The notes: generated from the sequence alone by a model not told the origin. A stretch of DNA of 64,000 nt from CAVSJA01 sp963728145 (GCA_963728145.1 CAVSJA010000007.1:372001-436000), one strand, 5' to 3'. Shown: positions 1 to 7,738, counted from the first letter of the stretch. Made by a program: numbers and translations.

Positions 1-3
1 GGA

Positions 4-35
4 GTTAACTGGTTAACTGGTTGATTGGTTGACCA
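4..35. repeat. Tandem 8-base word array (GGTTGATT family)
   Basis: Four consecutive 8-base words of the form GGTTAACT/GGTTGATT/GGTTGACC run from the window edge towards the end of the oxidoreductase gene. The same word family recurs near 3.5, 21.8, 36.2 and 59.0 kb. Any inverted partner would lie outside the window. Confidence 0.6.
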
Positions 36-52
36 GGCAGGTAATCTTACAC

Positions 53-1096
53 TTAGCTCTCGACTAATTTGTCCAGCAAATCATAGGTCCCTGCTAAAGT
101 TTCCAACCGACCATAGTTGTCGCTTCTTTTTCCTTCCACAAGAGAAACAAAATGCTTTATCTCAGGATAAAAGCCCTGAATTGCCAGATTATTTGTTTCA
201 AGCAATGAGGAAAACTGCTTATTGTCAAAGTAGATCTTTTTGATCACGGGTTGCTGCATGATTTTTTCAAGCGGAATTCCTGCAACACTCGACTGTTTAC
301 CGGTTCCCGTCAATTCATTAGGATAATTCACATTGAGCGTTTCATTCTCAAGATTGATCACCATTTCATCAACTGTCTCTTTCCACGAATAATTTGTTGA
401 CAGTTCAACCATTCCATTGACGCCACTGTCGTGAATGACCAACAACTGGTAGGTTACTCCCGAATTCTTTTTTGATGATTGAATCGTAAAGGTTCGCGGC
501 CTTCCGAAGAGTTGGATTACATTATCCACCGGATGAATAAATAAATCATATACTGGATTACCCTCCGGGTAATTACCAGTGCAATATCTATAAGAATAAG
601 AAATTGTCTTCTTCTGAAGGTTGAACTTTTTTAGTAATTGATTGATCAGGCAAAAACGCTTTTGCAAACCCGAAAGACATATAGCATTTCCCTGCAATTG
701 GATCAATTCTGCCAGCTCACGTGAATTATTGCAAACAGGTTTCTCGATAAAAACATTCTGGTTCGATTGAAATGCTTGCTTCACCAGGTCGAAGTGCTGA
801 AAGGGTTTGACAGAAATAAAAACGCCTCTCACTTCCGGATCAGCAAATATTCCTTTGACAGAATCCGTTCCGATGCAACCCGGGAATCTTTGACTGAGCT
901 TGTTTGCGTTACCAACTTGCCGGGAATAAATGTATTTCAAAGGAACGTTTAGATTTTCCAGGCAGGGATAAAGATTGCTAATACTATGATATCCTGTTCC
1001 CAGGAATGCATATTTGAATTGATAACGATCTAAGCTATTTAAATAGGTAGTTTTTCGCTGGCTTTTATATCTGTCAATTATTTTTTGCAACACCAT
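53..1096 (-). CDS. Gfo/Idh/MocA family NAD(P)-dependent oxidoreductase
   Basis: A 347-residue protein. A Rossmann glycine turn (FLGTGYHS) begins near residue 31, and the family signature EKPVCN lies near residue 120; its lysine is the usual catalytic or substrate-contacting residue. The remaining ~220 residues fit the mixed alpha/beta C-terminal domain. The family oxidises or reduces hydroxyl carbons of sugars, inositols and related compounds; the substrate cannot be read from sequence. A basic, tyrosine-rich stretch of about 28 residues precedes the Rossmann fold, so a later start is possible. The gene begins 18 bases after the ribE stop on the same strand and is probably co-transcribed, although no functional link to riboflavin is apparent. 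Confidence 0.8.
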   Translation of the reverse strand: MVLQKIIDRYKSQRKTTYLNSLDRYQFKYAFLGTGYHSISNLYPCLENLNVPLKYIYSRQVGNANKLSQRFPGCIGTDSVKGIFADPEVRGVFISVKPFQHFDLVKQAFQSNQNVFIEKPVCNNSRELAELIQLQGNAICLSGLQKRFCLINQLLKKFNLQKKTISYSYRYCTGNYPEGNPVYDLFIHPVDNVIQLFGRPRTFTIQSSKKNSGVTYQLLVIHDSGVNGMVELSTNYSWKETVDEMVINLENETLNVNYPNELTGTGKQSSVAGIPLEKIMQQPVIKKIYFDNKQFSSLLETNNLAIQGFYPEIKHFVSLVEGKRSDNYGRLETLAGTYDLLDKLVES

Positions 1097-1114
1097 AAGT
1101 AATAGGGGATGGGT

Positions 1115-1702
1115 TTATTTTAAGCTAAGTGAACGCTGTATATATTTTCCTATAAGATCGAATTCAAGATTCACCTGACTCCCCTTTTTCAAATCGCTTA
1201 TAGATGTGTGTTCATAGGTATAAGGAATGATCGCTACTGAGAACTTCGACTTCTTCACATCGAATGCAGTAAGGCTGATGCCGTTTATAGCAATGGACCC
1301 CTTTTCAATCAACAGCTTGGCGAACTTTTTTGGAAAGCGAAAACTGAATTTCCAGCTACCACCCTGGTCTTTGATCTCGATACATTCCCCAACTGTGTCA
1401 ACATGTCCCTGTACAAAATGCCCATCGAGCCTATCCTGCAGGGTCAGACACCGTTCCAGGTTGATCCTTGTCCCAGGCTTCCAATTATTCAGTTCCGTTT
1501 TTTCAAGGGTTTCTTTGATCGCCGTTACCCGATGAATTCCGGCGCCAGTTTCATCAACAGTTAAGCAGGCCCCATTATGCGAGATGCTTTGATCTATTTG
1601 AACTATTCCTGACAAGGTAGATTCCACCCAGAAAACCCGGTTTGATCCGTTGACAATCACATCCTTAACCAGTCCGGTCGTTTCAATAATCCCTGTGAAC
1701 AT
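1115..1702 (-). CDS. ribE: Riboflavin synthase, alpha subunit
   Basis: Catalyses dismutation of two 6,7-dimethyl-8-ribityllumazine molecules to riboflavin. The canonical N-terminus MFTGIIE sets the start at 1702; an in-frame ATG two codons upstream is less likely. The two internally homologous lumazine-binding domains are visible: domain 1 has SHNGACLTV near residue 48, and domain 2 has the parallel IAINGISLTAF near residue 144. A GHVDTVG motif lies near residue 100. Length (195 residues) is normal. The protein is expected in the cytoplasm as a trimer. It is the upstream gene of a short minus-strand unit with the oxidoreductase. Confidence 0.95.
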   Translation of the reverse strand: MFTGIIETTGLVKDVIVNGSNRVFWVESTLSGIVQIDQSISHNGACLTVDETGAGIHRVTAIKETLEKTELNNWKPGTRINLERCLTLQDRLDGHFVQGHVDTVGECIEIKDQGGSWKFSFRFPKKFAKLLIEKGSIAINGISLTAFDVKKSKFSVAIIPYTYEHTSISDLKKGSQVNLEFDLIGKYIQRSLSLK

Positions 1703-1756
1703 ATCCACAAAAATCGTTTTTTTAGCGTTAAGTTTTCAAAATTGAAAAATGGCTGT

Positions 1757-1764
1757 TATCTTTG
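1757..1764 (+). promoter_or_regulatory. Bacteroidota-type -7 box upstream of rpsU
   Basis: TATCTTTG matches the Bacteroidota -7 consensus TAnnTTTG. It ends 25 bases before the rpsU ATG. A clear -33 TTG at ideal spacing is not evident. Confidence 0.5.
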
Positions 1765-1789
1765 CGAACCTTAAAAGGAAAATCTAATT

Positions 1790-1987
1790 ATGCTAATTAT
1801 CGATTCAAAGGATTGCGAAAATATTGACAAGGCCCTTAAAAAGTACAAAAAGAAATTTGAGAAGGCTAAGATCCTTATCCAGTTGAGAGAACGCCAATCA
1901 TTTATCAAACCGTCGGTCAGGCGCCGTAACCAGGTTTTAAAGGCGGTCTACAAGCAGCAGATCGCGAGTGGTAAGATTGAACAATAA
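1790..1987 (+). CDS. rpsU: 30S ribosomal protein S21
   Basis: A 65-residue basic protein. It has the S21 pattern of an acidic/hydrophobic start (MLIIDSKDCENIDKALKKY) followed by a lysine/arginine-rich helix containing RERQSF and RRRNQ. It binds the small subunit near the 3' end of 16S rRNA. In Bacteroidota it is linked to the sequestered anti-Shine-Dalgarno, consistent with the absence of strong Shine-Dalgarno sites before most genes here. The reading frame is intact, unlike rplK, rplA and rplJ. A strong hairpin follows 24 bases after the stop. Confidence 0.95.
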   Translation: MLIIDSKDCENIDKALKKYKKKFEKAKILIQLRERQSFIKPSVRRRNQVLKAVYKQQIASGKIEQ

Positions 1988-2010
1988 GGCTGAACAACTT
2001 TAGTATATCA

Positions 2011-2040
2011 TAGCTACAAAGAACAATATCTTTGTAGCTA
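2011..2040 (+). terminator. Hairpin terminator of rpsU with the xerC -7 box in its right arm
   Basis: A perfect inverted repeat: arm TAGCTACAAAGA (2011-2022), six-base loop, arm TCTTTGTAGCTA (2029-2040), followed by a T-rich tract. It fits a factor-independent terminator of rpsU. A TATCTTTG box (2027-2034) lies in the loop edge and right arm, only 15 bases before the xerC ATG. The same DNA could therefore end one transcript and start the next with a very short leader. Confidence 0.65.
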
Positions 2041-2049
2041 TTCTATTTT

Positions 2050-2952
2050 ATGGCTGCTTACACTCCAGTTGTCCAATCCTTTGTTGACTATCTCAAGTTT
2101 GAAAAGCGTTATTCCCTCCATACCATTCGTTCTTACCAGGATGATCTTGCACAATTCTTCAGTTATCTCGATGGTCAGTTTGGCCCATTAAAGATCGGCG
2201 AGATCAATTCTCCATATGTGCGAAGCTGGCTTGCATCGCTGATGGAGGACGGAATAGTCCCGAAATCGATTCATAGAAAAGTCTCTACGCTCAAATCGTT
2301 TTTTAAATTTCATGTACGTTCCGGTTTGATTCAACAAACACCGATGTCCCATGTATCGGTTCCGAAAGTGGGGAAGCGTCTTCCTGTATTTATAAAGGAA
2401 GAAGATATCCTTCTATTGATGGAAAATCTTAAACAATCATCAGAAGATTGGAAGTCGCTCAATGCCCGAATACTGATCGTAATGTTTTATTCAACAGGAA
2501 TGCGTCTTAGTGAACTGATTCTACTTCAGGAAAAGCAGATTGATTTTGGAAAATCTCAGATCAAGGTATTGGGTAAAGGGAATAAGGAACGGATCATTCC
2601 TATGAACAAGGCTGTTCTTGACATCATAGAAGATTACCGGGGCTTAAAGAAAAAAGAATTTGAGCAAACGGATAGTTATTTGCTGGTGACCGAGAAGGGG
2701 AAAAAAATGTATCCAAAGTATGCATATCTGCTGGTGAATCGGTTTCTTGGAAACAGTGTGAAAACATTAGATAAAAAAAGCCCACACGTACTTCGTCACA
2801 CATTTGCCACGCATTTGACCAATAATGGAGCCGATCTGAATGCAGTTAAGGAATTACTTGGACATTCAAGCCTTGCAAGTACGCAAATTTATACCCATAA
2901 CACAATTGGAAAGTTGAAGGAAGTCTACAAAAAAGCTCATCCGAAAGCATGA
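2050..2952 (+). CDS. xerC: Tyrosine recombinase XerC/XerD type
   Basis: A 300-residue site-specific recombinase. The N-terminal SAM-like core-binding domain (about residues 5-90) contains the typical RSYQDDLAQFF. The catalytic domain shows the Arg in STGMRLSEL (about 152), the Lys in LGKGNKER, the HxxR box in HVLRHTFATH, the His in LLGHSS and the nucleophilic Tyr in TQIYTH near residue 281, so the catalytic set is complete. Its size and single-copy position next to housekeeping genes indicate the chromosome-dimer resolvase rather than an integrase of a mobile element. Xer proteins act at dif sites near the terminus; none was recognised here. XerC versus XerD cannot be settled from this alone. 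Confidence 0.88.
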   Translation: MAAYTPVVQSFVDYLKFEKRYSLHTIRSYQDDLAQFFSYLDGQFGPLKIGEINSPYVRSWLASLMEDGIVPKSIHRKVSTLKSFFKFHVRSGLIQQTPMSHVSVPKVGKRLPVFIKEEDILLLMENLKQSSEDWKSLNARILIVMFYSTGMRLSELILLQEKQIDFGKSQIKVLGKGNKERIIPMNKAVLDIIEDYRGLKKKEFEQTDSYLLVTEKGKKMYPKYAYLLVNRFLGNSVKTLDKKSPHVLRHTFATHLTNNGADLNAVKELLGHSSLASTQIYTHNTIGKLKEVYKKAHPKA

Positions 2953-3080
2953 ATTTTGGCCAACTTTTATTTGGAAAAACTGGCCTCGTTTTTTAACTTC
3001 ATATAGATTAAAATCCAATACAGAAATGAGAATTTACCTCAGTTCTTTATTTATTGTTTCACTGTTTAAATGCAATAGTT

Positions 3081-3380
3081 ATGAACGTTAACATTCAGAC
3101 TGTGCGGTTCACTGCCGATCTAAAACTTGTAGATTATGTAAACAAAAAATTGCAAAAATTAAACACCTTTCACGACCGCATCACCTCGGTTGACATATAC
3201 CTGAAGCTGGACAATGTGGTTCACACGATTAAGGATAAAATTGCAGAGATCAGAGTTCAGGTTCCCAGACACGAGTTCTTTGTTAAATCTTCCTCTAAAT
3301 CTTTTGAAGAATCTTTTGATAGCGCATTAGATTCGATCGTAAACCAAATAAAACGAAAGAAACAGAAACAAGCAGCATAG
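3081..3380 (+). CDS. hpf: Ribosome hibernation-promoting factor / RaiA family
   Basis: A short HPF/YfiA-type protein of 99 residues. The start at 3081 (MNVNIQTVRFTADLKL) matches the family N-terminus; an upstream in-frame ATG at 3054 would add an unlikely nine residues. The beta-alpha-beta-beta-beta-alpha fold is apparent, with LxDYVNKKLQKL in helix 1 and a basic tail (KRKKQKQ). It binds the decoding region of 30S subunits in stationary phase. There is no long C-terminal dimerisation domain, so this is the short form. It lies about 130 bases after xerC, with a terminator right behind it. Confidence 0.88.
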   Translation: MNVNIQTVRFTADLKLVDYVNKKLQKLNTFHDRITSVDIYLKLDNVVHTIKDKIAEIRVQVPRHEFFVKSSSKSFEESFDSALDSIVNQIKRKKQKQAA

Positions 3381-3390
3381 AAACTTTTTA

Positions 3391-3416
3391 AGACCTCCAA
3401 TCGGAGGTCTTTTTTA
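3391..3416 (+). terminator. Rho-independent terminator after hpf
   Basis: Stem AGACCTCC / GGAGGTCT with loop AATC, followed directly by six T residues, ten bases after the hpf stop. Confidence 0.9.
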
Positions 3417-3420
3417 TTTA

Positions 3421-3618
3421 TCAATATTCAAATTATTGAGAGTTATAATTAACTACAGATCGCGAATACCATTGATTATGGTTTCATTGAATAATTTATT
3501 TTATTGACTTTGCTTCAATTTTCGATTCCTAATCAACCAATCAACCTTGTCACCTTTTCAACTCTGTTTTTCACTTACAACGCGCTGAATACAAGTAAAA
3601 AAATAATACGCAAAATTT
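3421..3618. other. Intergenic stretch with a short copy of the 8-base word repeat
   Basis: No gene is seen. At 3531-3546 there are two copies of AATCAACC, the reverse complement of the GGTTGATT word family. The rest is AT-rich and unremarkable up to the tRNA promoter. Confidence 0.5.
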
Positions 3619-3646
3619 TTGGATTTGGCAAATTCCGTTACCTTTG
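3619..3646 (+). promoter_or_regulatory. Promoter of the tRNA-tuf operon
   Basis: TTG at 3619-3621, a 17-base spacer and TACCTTTG at 3639-3646 fit the Bacteroidota primary sigma consensus. The same TACCTTTG box precedes rplK and rpoB. It lies 72 bases before the first tRNA. Confidence 0.7.
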
Positions 3647-3717
3647 CCTTCCCAAAAAAATGGGGGTAGTTCTTTATTGCATAATCCGCCACAGCTGAGT
3701 GAAGGCGGACATGATTT

Positions 3718-3790
3718 GCCAGAGTAGCTCAGCTGGTAGAGCAGCTGATTTGTAATCAGCTGGTCGGGGGTTCGAGTCCCTTCTCTGGCT
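3718..3790 (+). tRNA. tRNA-Thr(TGT)
   Basis: A 73-base cloverleaf: acceptor GCCAGAG/CTCTGGC, D-arm GCTC...GAGC, anticodon stem GCTGA/TCAGC with loop TTTGTAA (anticodon TGT, reads ACA), and T-arm with GTTCGAGTC. First gene of the cluster; the 3' CCA is not encoded. Confidence 0.97.
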
Positions 3791-3808
3791 CATTTAATTT
3801 ACTCAGCT

Positions 3809-3891
3809 GGGCAGATTCCAGAGCGGCCAAATGGGGCGGACTGTAAATCCGCTGTCTTTCGACTTCGGAGGTTCGAATCCTCCTCTGCCCA
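3809..3891 (+). tRNA. tRNA-Tyr(GTA)
   Basis: A class II tRNA with a long variable arm. Acceptor GGGCAGA/TCTGCCC, anticodon stem GCGGA/TCCGC with loop CTGTAAA (anticodon GTA), variable arm around GTCTTTCGAC, T-arm GGAGGTTCGAATCCTCC. It lies 18 bases after tRNA-Thr(TGT). Confidence 0.97.
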
Positions 3892-3900
3892 CAAAAAACC

Positions 3901-4019
3901 AATAGGCAATTTGCAATAGGCAAATATGCAAGTTGGTAATGAAACGTAAAGTTCTTTAAGCAGTGATTTTGAAATTGCAATCACTAATTTGCTCATTTGC
4001 CTATTGCAAATTGCCTATT
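3901..4019. repeat. Perfect 25-bp inverted repeat made of 7-base words (AATAGGCA family)
   Basis: Left arm 3901-3925 and right arm 3995-4019 are exact reverse complements over 25 bases, separated by 69 bases. Each arm contains repeated AATAGGCAA / TTGCAATAGG words. It lies between tRNA-Tyr and tRNA-Gly, so the primary tRNA transcript would contain a very stable hairpin. The word reappears in the array near 50.98 kb. Confidence 0.85.
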
Positions 4020-4027
4020 AGTTTTCT

Positions 4028-4100
4028 GCGGGAGTAGCTCAGTTGGTAGAGCGACAGCCTTCCAAGCTGTAGGTCGCGGGTTCGAACCTCGTCTCCCGCT
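4028..4100 (+). tRNA. tRNA-Gly(TCC)
   Basis: 73 bases: acceptor GCGGGAG/CTCCCGC, D-arm GCTCAGTTGGTAGAGC, anticodon stem ACAGC/GCTGT with loop CTTCCAA (anticodon TCC), T-arm with GGTTCGAACC. Confidence 0.97.
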
Positions 4101-4153
4101 CATTTGAGTTTGCAGTTGGGTAGTAATAATATAGACTGCCATTCGGGCATTCA

Positions 4154-4198
4154 GCCGTTGAGCTCAAAAGCAGAGCATGATCAGGTTCCTTAACGGCT
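4154..4198 (+). pseudogene. Shrunken tRNA-Thr relic
   Basis: A 45-base segment that starts GCCGTTG, has a D-arm-like AGCTC...GAGC, and ends TTAACGGCT. These are the ends of the intact tRNA-Thr(GGT) that begins six bases later. The anticodon arm and most of the T-arm are missing. It reads as a deletion derivative of that tRNA; a functional RNA cannot be excluded. Confidence 0.5.
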
Positions 4199-4204
4199 CA
4201 ACCG

Positions 4205-4276
<72 letters not shown>

Positions 4277-4303
4277 CAAAGATATTTGAAAGTTCGTAAA
4301 TAG

Positions 4304-4399
4304 AAGTTGTAGCTCTCCCGATAGTTATCGGGAGGTAGAGCATCCGATGAAATTGGGAAGGTCAAGGGTTCAATCCCTTTAACGGCGGGATCAACGGCT
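4304..4399 (+). pseudogene. tRNA-Thr relic with a palindrome in the D-loop
   Basis: It shares GTTGTAGCTC, GGTAGAGCA, AAGGTCAAGGGTTCAAT and TTTAACGGC with tRNA-Thr(GGT). In place of the D-loop bases AGT it carries an 18-base palindrome, TCCCGATAGTTATCGGGA (4317-4334). The anticodon stem no longer pairs properly, and the acceptor end is duplicated (AACGGC at 4381 and again near 4393). The inserted palindrome resembles the one at 10035-10052. Probably non-functional. Confidence 0.5.
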
Positions 4400-4545
4400 C
4401 TGAGTTTGAACTAAAGAAGAGATTTAGACTTTAGATATAGAGTTCAGATATGAATAAGCTTCCATTTCAGATTTGAAACTTAATTTTGAATTAGGAAGTT
4501 GGATTTAAAACAAGATTGTCAATCCACAATTAAAAACAGATAACG

Positions 4546-5737
4546 ATGTCAAAAGAGACCTTTAAGAGGGATAAACCTCACGTTAACGTTGGTACCATCG
4601 GTCACATTGACCATGGTAAGACCACCTTGACTGCCGCAATTACCACCATTCTGGCTAAGAAAGGTTTGGCAGACAGCAAAAAAATATGATGAAATTGATG
4701 CAGCTCCTGAAGAAAAGGAACGCGGTATCACGATCAATACAGCTCACGTTGAATATCAGACGGCTAACCGTCACTATGCACACGTGGATTGTCCAGGTCA
4801 CGCTGACTATGTGAAGAATATGATCACGGGTGCTGCACAGATGGATGGCGCTATTCTGGTTGTGGCTGCAACAGATGGTCCTATGCCTCAAACAAAAGAG
4901 CATATTCTTCTTGGCACGCCAGGTAGGTGTTCCCCGTATGGTGGTGTTTATGAATAAAGTGGATCTGGTTGATGATCCTGAATTACTTGAACTGGTTGAA
5001 ATGGAAATCCGTGAATTGCTTACTTTCTACGGATTCGATGGCGATAATACTCCAATCATCAAAGGTTCTGCAACCGGTGCACTGGCTGGTGAAGAAAAAT
5101 GGGTTGAAAGCAATCGACGAGTTGATGGATGCAGTTGATACTTATATTCCTCTTCCTCCTCGTCCGGTTGATCAGCCATTCCTGATGTCTGTTGAAGACG
5201 TATTCTCTATCACTGGTCGTGGTACTGTTGCTACAGGTCGTATTGAAAGAGGTCGTGTTAAAGTTGGTGAAGGAGTTGAGATCGTTGGTTTGATGGATAA
5301 ACCGCTCGCTTCTACTGTAACTGGTGTTGAAATGTTCCGCAAGTTGCTTGATGAAGGTGAAGCTGGAGATAATGCCGGTTTGCTGCTTCGTGGTATTGAA
5401 AAGAACAGATATCCGTCGTGGTATGGTAATCTGCAAACCAGGATCTATCACACCTCACACTGAATTCAAAGGTGAAGTTTACGTATTGAGCAAAGAAGAA
5501 GGTGGACGTCATACTCCATTCTTTAATAAATACCGTCCTCAGTTCTACTTCCGTACTACGGATGTAACTGGTGAAGTTGAACTTCCTGCAGGAACTGAAA
5601 TGGTTATGCCTGGTGATAATACCTCGCTGACTGTTAAGTTGATCCAGCCGATCGCGATGGAAAAAGGATTGAAATTCGCAATCCGTGAAGGTGGACGTAC
5701 AGTAGGTGCTGGTCAGGTTACAGAGATTCTGAAATAA
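4546..5737 (+). CDS. tuf: Elongation factor Tu, interrupted by four +1 insertions
   Basis: EF-Tu delivers aminoacyl-tRNA to the ribosome. G1 GHIDHGKT, G3 DCPGHAD and G4 NKVD are present, as are domain II (GRGTVATGRIERG) and domain III (GRTVGAGQV). No single frame spans the gene. Four extra bases break it: one A in the run 4678-4684, one G at 4913/4914, one G at 5106 and one A at 5404/5405. Removing them gives exactly 395 residues, the normal length, with no substitutions needed at conserved positions. Read as written, the product would stop after 48 residues. EF-Tu is essential, so either these are consensus errors, another intact tuf exists, or something unusual happens (see findings). It lies at the end of the tRNA cluster. 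Confidence 0.93.
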
Positions 5738-5780
5738 GTTCAGTCCGCTTCGAGCTGGACCTGGCTTTGCAAAAGATTTA

Positions 5781-5788
5781 TATCTTTG
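5781..5788 (+). promoter_or_regulatory. -7 box for tRNA-Trp, secE, nusG
   Basis: TATCTTTG lies 44 bases after the tuf stop and about 96 bases before tRNA-Trp. No -33 TTG sits at ideal spacing; the nearest is at 5767-5769. Confidence 0.45.
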
Positions 5789-5797
5789 CGACATATT

Positions 5798-5839
5798 GCT
5801 AAAAGCTGTCTCAGTCAAATGGGATAGCTTTTAGCTTTC
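5798..5839 (+). terminator. Hairpin after tuf
   Basis: Arms GCTAAAAGCT (5798-5807) and AGCTTTTAGC (5826-5835) are perfect inverted repeats followed by TTTCTT. It fits termination or attenuation between tuf and tRNA-Trp. The putative -7 box lies just upstream, so a new transcript would pass through this hairpin. Confidence 0.65.
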
Positions 5840-5883
5840 TTGATGGAGTGTCACAGCAGCTAACTTGTGGCCAGTTAGTTTTT

Positions 5884-5954
5884 ACGGGCATAGTTCAACG
5901 GTAGAATAGAGGTCTCCAAAACCTTTGATCTGGGTTCGAATCCTAGTGCCCGTG
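5884..5954 (+). tRNA. tRNA-Trp(CCA)
   Basis: 71 bases: acceptor ACGGGCA/TGCCCGT, short D-arm AGTTCAACGGTAGAAT, anticodon loop CTCCAAA (anticodon CCA), T-arm CTGGGTTCGAATCCTAG. Its place between tuf and secE is the usual Bacteroidota order. Confidence 0.96.
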
Positions 5955-6016
5955 CTGAAATATCAGAATAATTGCCATAATCAAGGTTTTCATGACTGTT
6001 TATAAAGCTGAAACAA

Positions 6017-6292
6017 ATGAACAAAGTTTCAACTTATTTCAGAGAATCGTACAGGGAATTGCTTGAAAAAGTGACCTGGCCTACCTGGGCTCAATTACAG
6101 CAGTCAACAATGATTGTGTTGGTGGCAACGCTGTTTATTACGGCGATCGTGTGGACAATGGATCTTGCGTCACAGTGCGGTTTTAAATTAATCTATTCAT
6201 TCATTTCTATAATGGAAAATGCCAACAATGGAAACCACGCAACATCAACAACAGGAAACCAAGTGGTATGTGTTACGTGTAGTGAGTGGTAA
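6017..6292 (+). CDS. secE: Preprotein translocase subunit SecE, probably with a +1 insertion near its end
   Basis: A small single-span SecE: amphipathic N-terminus (MNKVSTYFRESYRELLEKVTW), the conserved TWPTW, then one membrane helix (MIVLVATLFITAIVWTMDL). It belongs to the SecYEG channel. As written the frame runs to 6292 and overlaps nusG by dozens of bases, adding a tail unlike any SecE. Dropping one T from the run 6204-6206 would end the protein after YSFIL at a TAA at 6210-6212, giving 64 residues, the normal length. The tail is therefore best read as another +1 insertion artefact. nusG follows directly and is co-transcribed. Confidence 0.85.
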   Translation: MNKVSTYFRESYRELLEKVTWPTWAQLQQSTMIVLVATLFITAIVWTMDLASQCGFKLIYSFISIMENANNGNHATSTTGNQVVCVTCSEW

Positions 6293-6797
6293 GGAACGCA
6301 AAGTGAAAGAATACCTGGATAAGGAGATTTCCCGTGGCGGATGGGGTGAGATCGTGAAGCAGGTATTTCTGCCGGTAGAAAAAGTGTACAAGGTGCAGAA
6401 TGGTAAAAAGGTGATGCGTGAAAGAAACTATTATCCGGGTTATGTAATGATTGAAGTTACGGAAGGAAAACTATCTGATGATCTTCGCGATGCGATCAAG
6501 AATACTACCAACGTAATTCATTTTCTTGGGAAAGAAAATCCGATCGCACTTCGCAAGGCCGAAGTGAATAAGATGCTCGGTAAAATGGATGAAATGGCTG
6601 AAGCTGGTGGAGTTAGCATGAGCGAGCCCTTCATCGTTGGTGAAACCATCAAGATCATTGAAGGACCTTTCAACGATTTCAATGGTATTATTGAAGAAGT
6701 GAATGATGAAAAGAAGAAACTGAAAGTGACAGTGAAAATTTTCGGTCGTTCAACACCGGTTGAATTGAACTATATGCAGGTGGAAAAGATCTCCTGA
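6228..6797 (+). CDS. nusG: Transcription termination/antitermination protein NusG
   Basis: The NGN domain is recognised by KWYVLRVVSGKERKV and NYYPGYVMIEV. The C-terminal KOW domain appears in GPFNDFNGIIEEV and GRSTPVELNYMQVEKI. It binds RNA polymerase and couples it to Rho or the ribosome. I chose the ATG at 6228 (METTQHQ), nine bases inside an alternative ATG at 6219; an out-of-frame ATG at 6212 overlaps the likely secE stop. The body is free of frameshifts. In most Bacteroidota rplK follows at once; here a terminator and about 3.3 kb of unrelated genes intervene. Confidence 0.95.
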   Translation: METTQHQQQETKWYVLRVVSGKERKVKEYLDKEISRGGWGEIVKQVFLPVEKVYKVQNGKKVMRERNYYPGYVMIEVTEGKLSDDLRDAIKNTTNVIHFLGKENPIALRKAEVNKMLGKMDEMAEAGGVSMSEPFIVGETIKIIEGPFNDFNGIIEEVNDEKKKLKVTVKIFGRSTPVELNYMQVEKIS

Positions 6798-6827
6798 TCT
6801 CAGCTATCAAATAAAAATTATCGAGAA

Positions 6828-6862
6828 AGCAGCCACAGATTTATTTGTGGTTGTTTTTTTTT
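6828..6862 (+). terminator. Terminator after nusG
   Basis: A stem pairs AGCCACA with TGTGGTT around a short AT-rich loop and is followed by a long T run, about 30 bases after the nusG stop. It would separate secE-nusG from the sugar module. Confidence 0.75.
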
Positions 6863-6883
6863 ATATTGGAGTTTACTGTTCTT

Positions 6884-7738
6884 ATGAGGATGGCTACTAT
6901 AATAACGCTGTATAAACAACCCCAACTGGCGGAAATGCTGTTACGCGCCATGCGTCATCCAGGTTTTCATTTCTATCTCCACATAGATAAAAAGGTTGAT
7001 ATCAAACCGTATGAGTTTCTTTTCAACTTTCCCAATGTTTACCTGGTCAAAAAAAGATTCGATATAAAATGGGCAGGCTATTCTATGGTCGAAGCTTTGC
7101 TGGAAGGAATGGAACAAGCTCTCACATCAGGAATCCAGTACGATTATATCAATCATATAAGCGGTCAATGTTACCCACTAAAACCAATGTCGGAACTACA
7201 TGATTTTTTTGAAGCAAATAAGGGGAAAAGCTTTCTGTCATGCGAAACCGCTCCTTCGGAATGGTGGAAAGGAGCAAGAATGAGATACGAAAACTACCAT
7301 TTCCAGGACTCTAATTTCAAGGGAAGTTACAGGCTTGCCCAGTTTCTTACAACGGTGTTGCCAAAACGAAAATTGCCATTCCCTTATACCTTGTATGGGG
7401 GTCTGCAGGGGGCGTACTGGACTATAACGGCCGAAGCTGCAACTTATATTATTCAATTCCTGAGGGAGAATAATAAGGTCAGGGATTTTTTCCGCAAAAC
7501 CTGGGGCCCGGATGAGTTTCTCTTCAATACCCTGATAATGAATTCCTCGTTTAGAGCAATGGTTGTCAATAACAATTATCGCTATATAGATTGGTCAGAG
7601 GGGGGTTGGCACCCAAAAATTCTGACTGTAAAGGATTTCCCCTCACTAGCCGGAACCACAGATATTTTTGCCCGCAAATTCGATCTCACCGTGGATGTTA
7701 AAATATTAGATTTAATAAATACGAAATTATTATCTTAG
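6884..7738 (+). CDS. GT14-like (core-2/I-branching) glycosyltransferase
   Basis: A 284-residue protein resembling the bacterial branch of beta-1,6-N-acetylglucosaminyltransferases (GT14). Visible features are YLHIDKKVD and the following VYLVKKRFDIKWAGYSMVEA, the ISGQCYPLKP motif (compare LSGQDYPL in the family), and WGPDEFLFNTLI near the acceptor side. It would transfer a sugar from a UDP donor onto a surface glycan, in the cytoplasm or at the inner membrane. The ATG at 6884 is preferred; an upstream ATG at 6845 lies in the T-run of the nusG terminator and would add a hydrophobic leader. It is the first gene of a sugar module inserted between nusG and rplK. Confidence 0.72.
   Translation: MRMATIITLYKQPQLAEMLLRAMRHPGFHFYLHIDKKVDIKPYEFLFNFPNVYLVKKRFDIKWAGYSMVEALLEGMEQALTSGIQYDYINHISGQCYPLKPMSELHDFFEANKGKSFLSCETAPSEWWKGARMRYENYHFQDSNFKGSYRLAQFLTTVLPKRKLPFPYTLYGGLQGAYWTITAEAATYIIQFLRENNKVRDFFRKTWGPDEFLFNTLIMNSSFRAMVVNNNYRYIDWSEGGWHPKILTVKDFPSLAGTTDIFARKFDLTVDVKILDLINTKLLS

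Noticed and set aside
25..243. Small plus-strand frame at the left edge
   Set aside because: It lies opposite the 3' end of the oxidoreductase gene and starts inside the word-repeat array; no protein features.
2050..2952. Tyrosine recombinase as integrase of a mobile element
   Set aside because: Size and motifs fit XerC/D, the neighbours are housekeeping genes, and no attachment sites or phage genes were seen.
3756..3996. Open frames antisense to tRNA-Thr and tRNA-Tyr (containing RRIRTSEVERQ and EKGLEPPTS)
   Set aside because: They are the known artefact of translating tRNA genes on the opposite strand.
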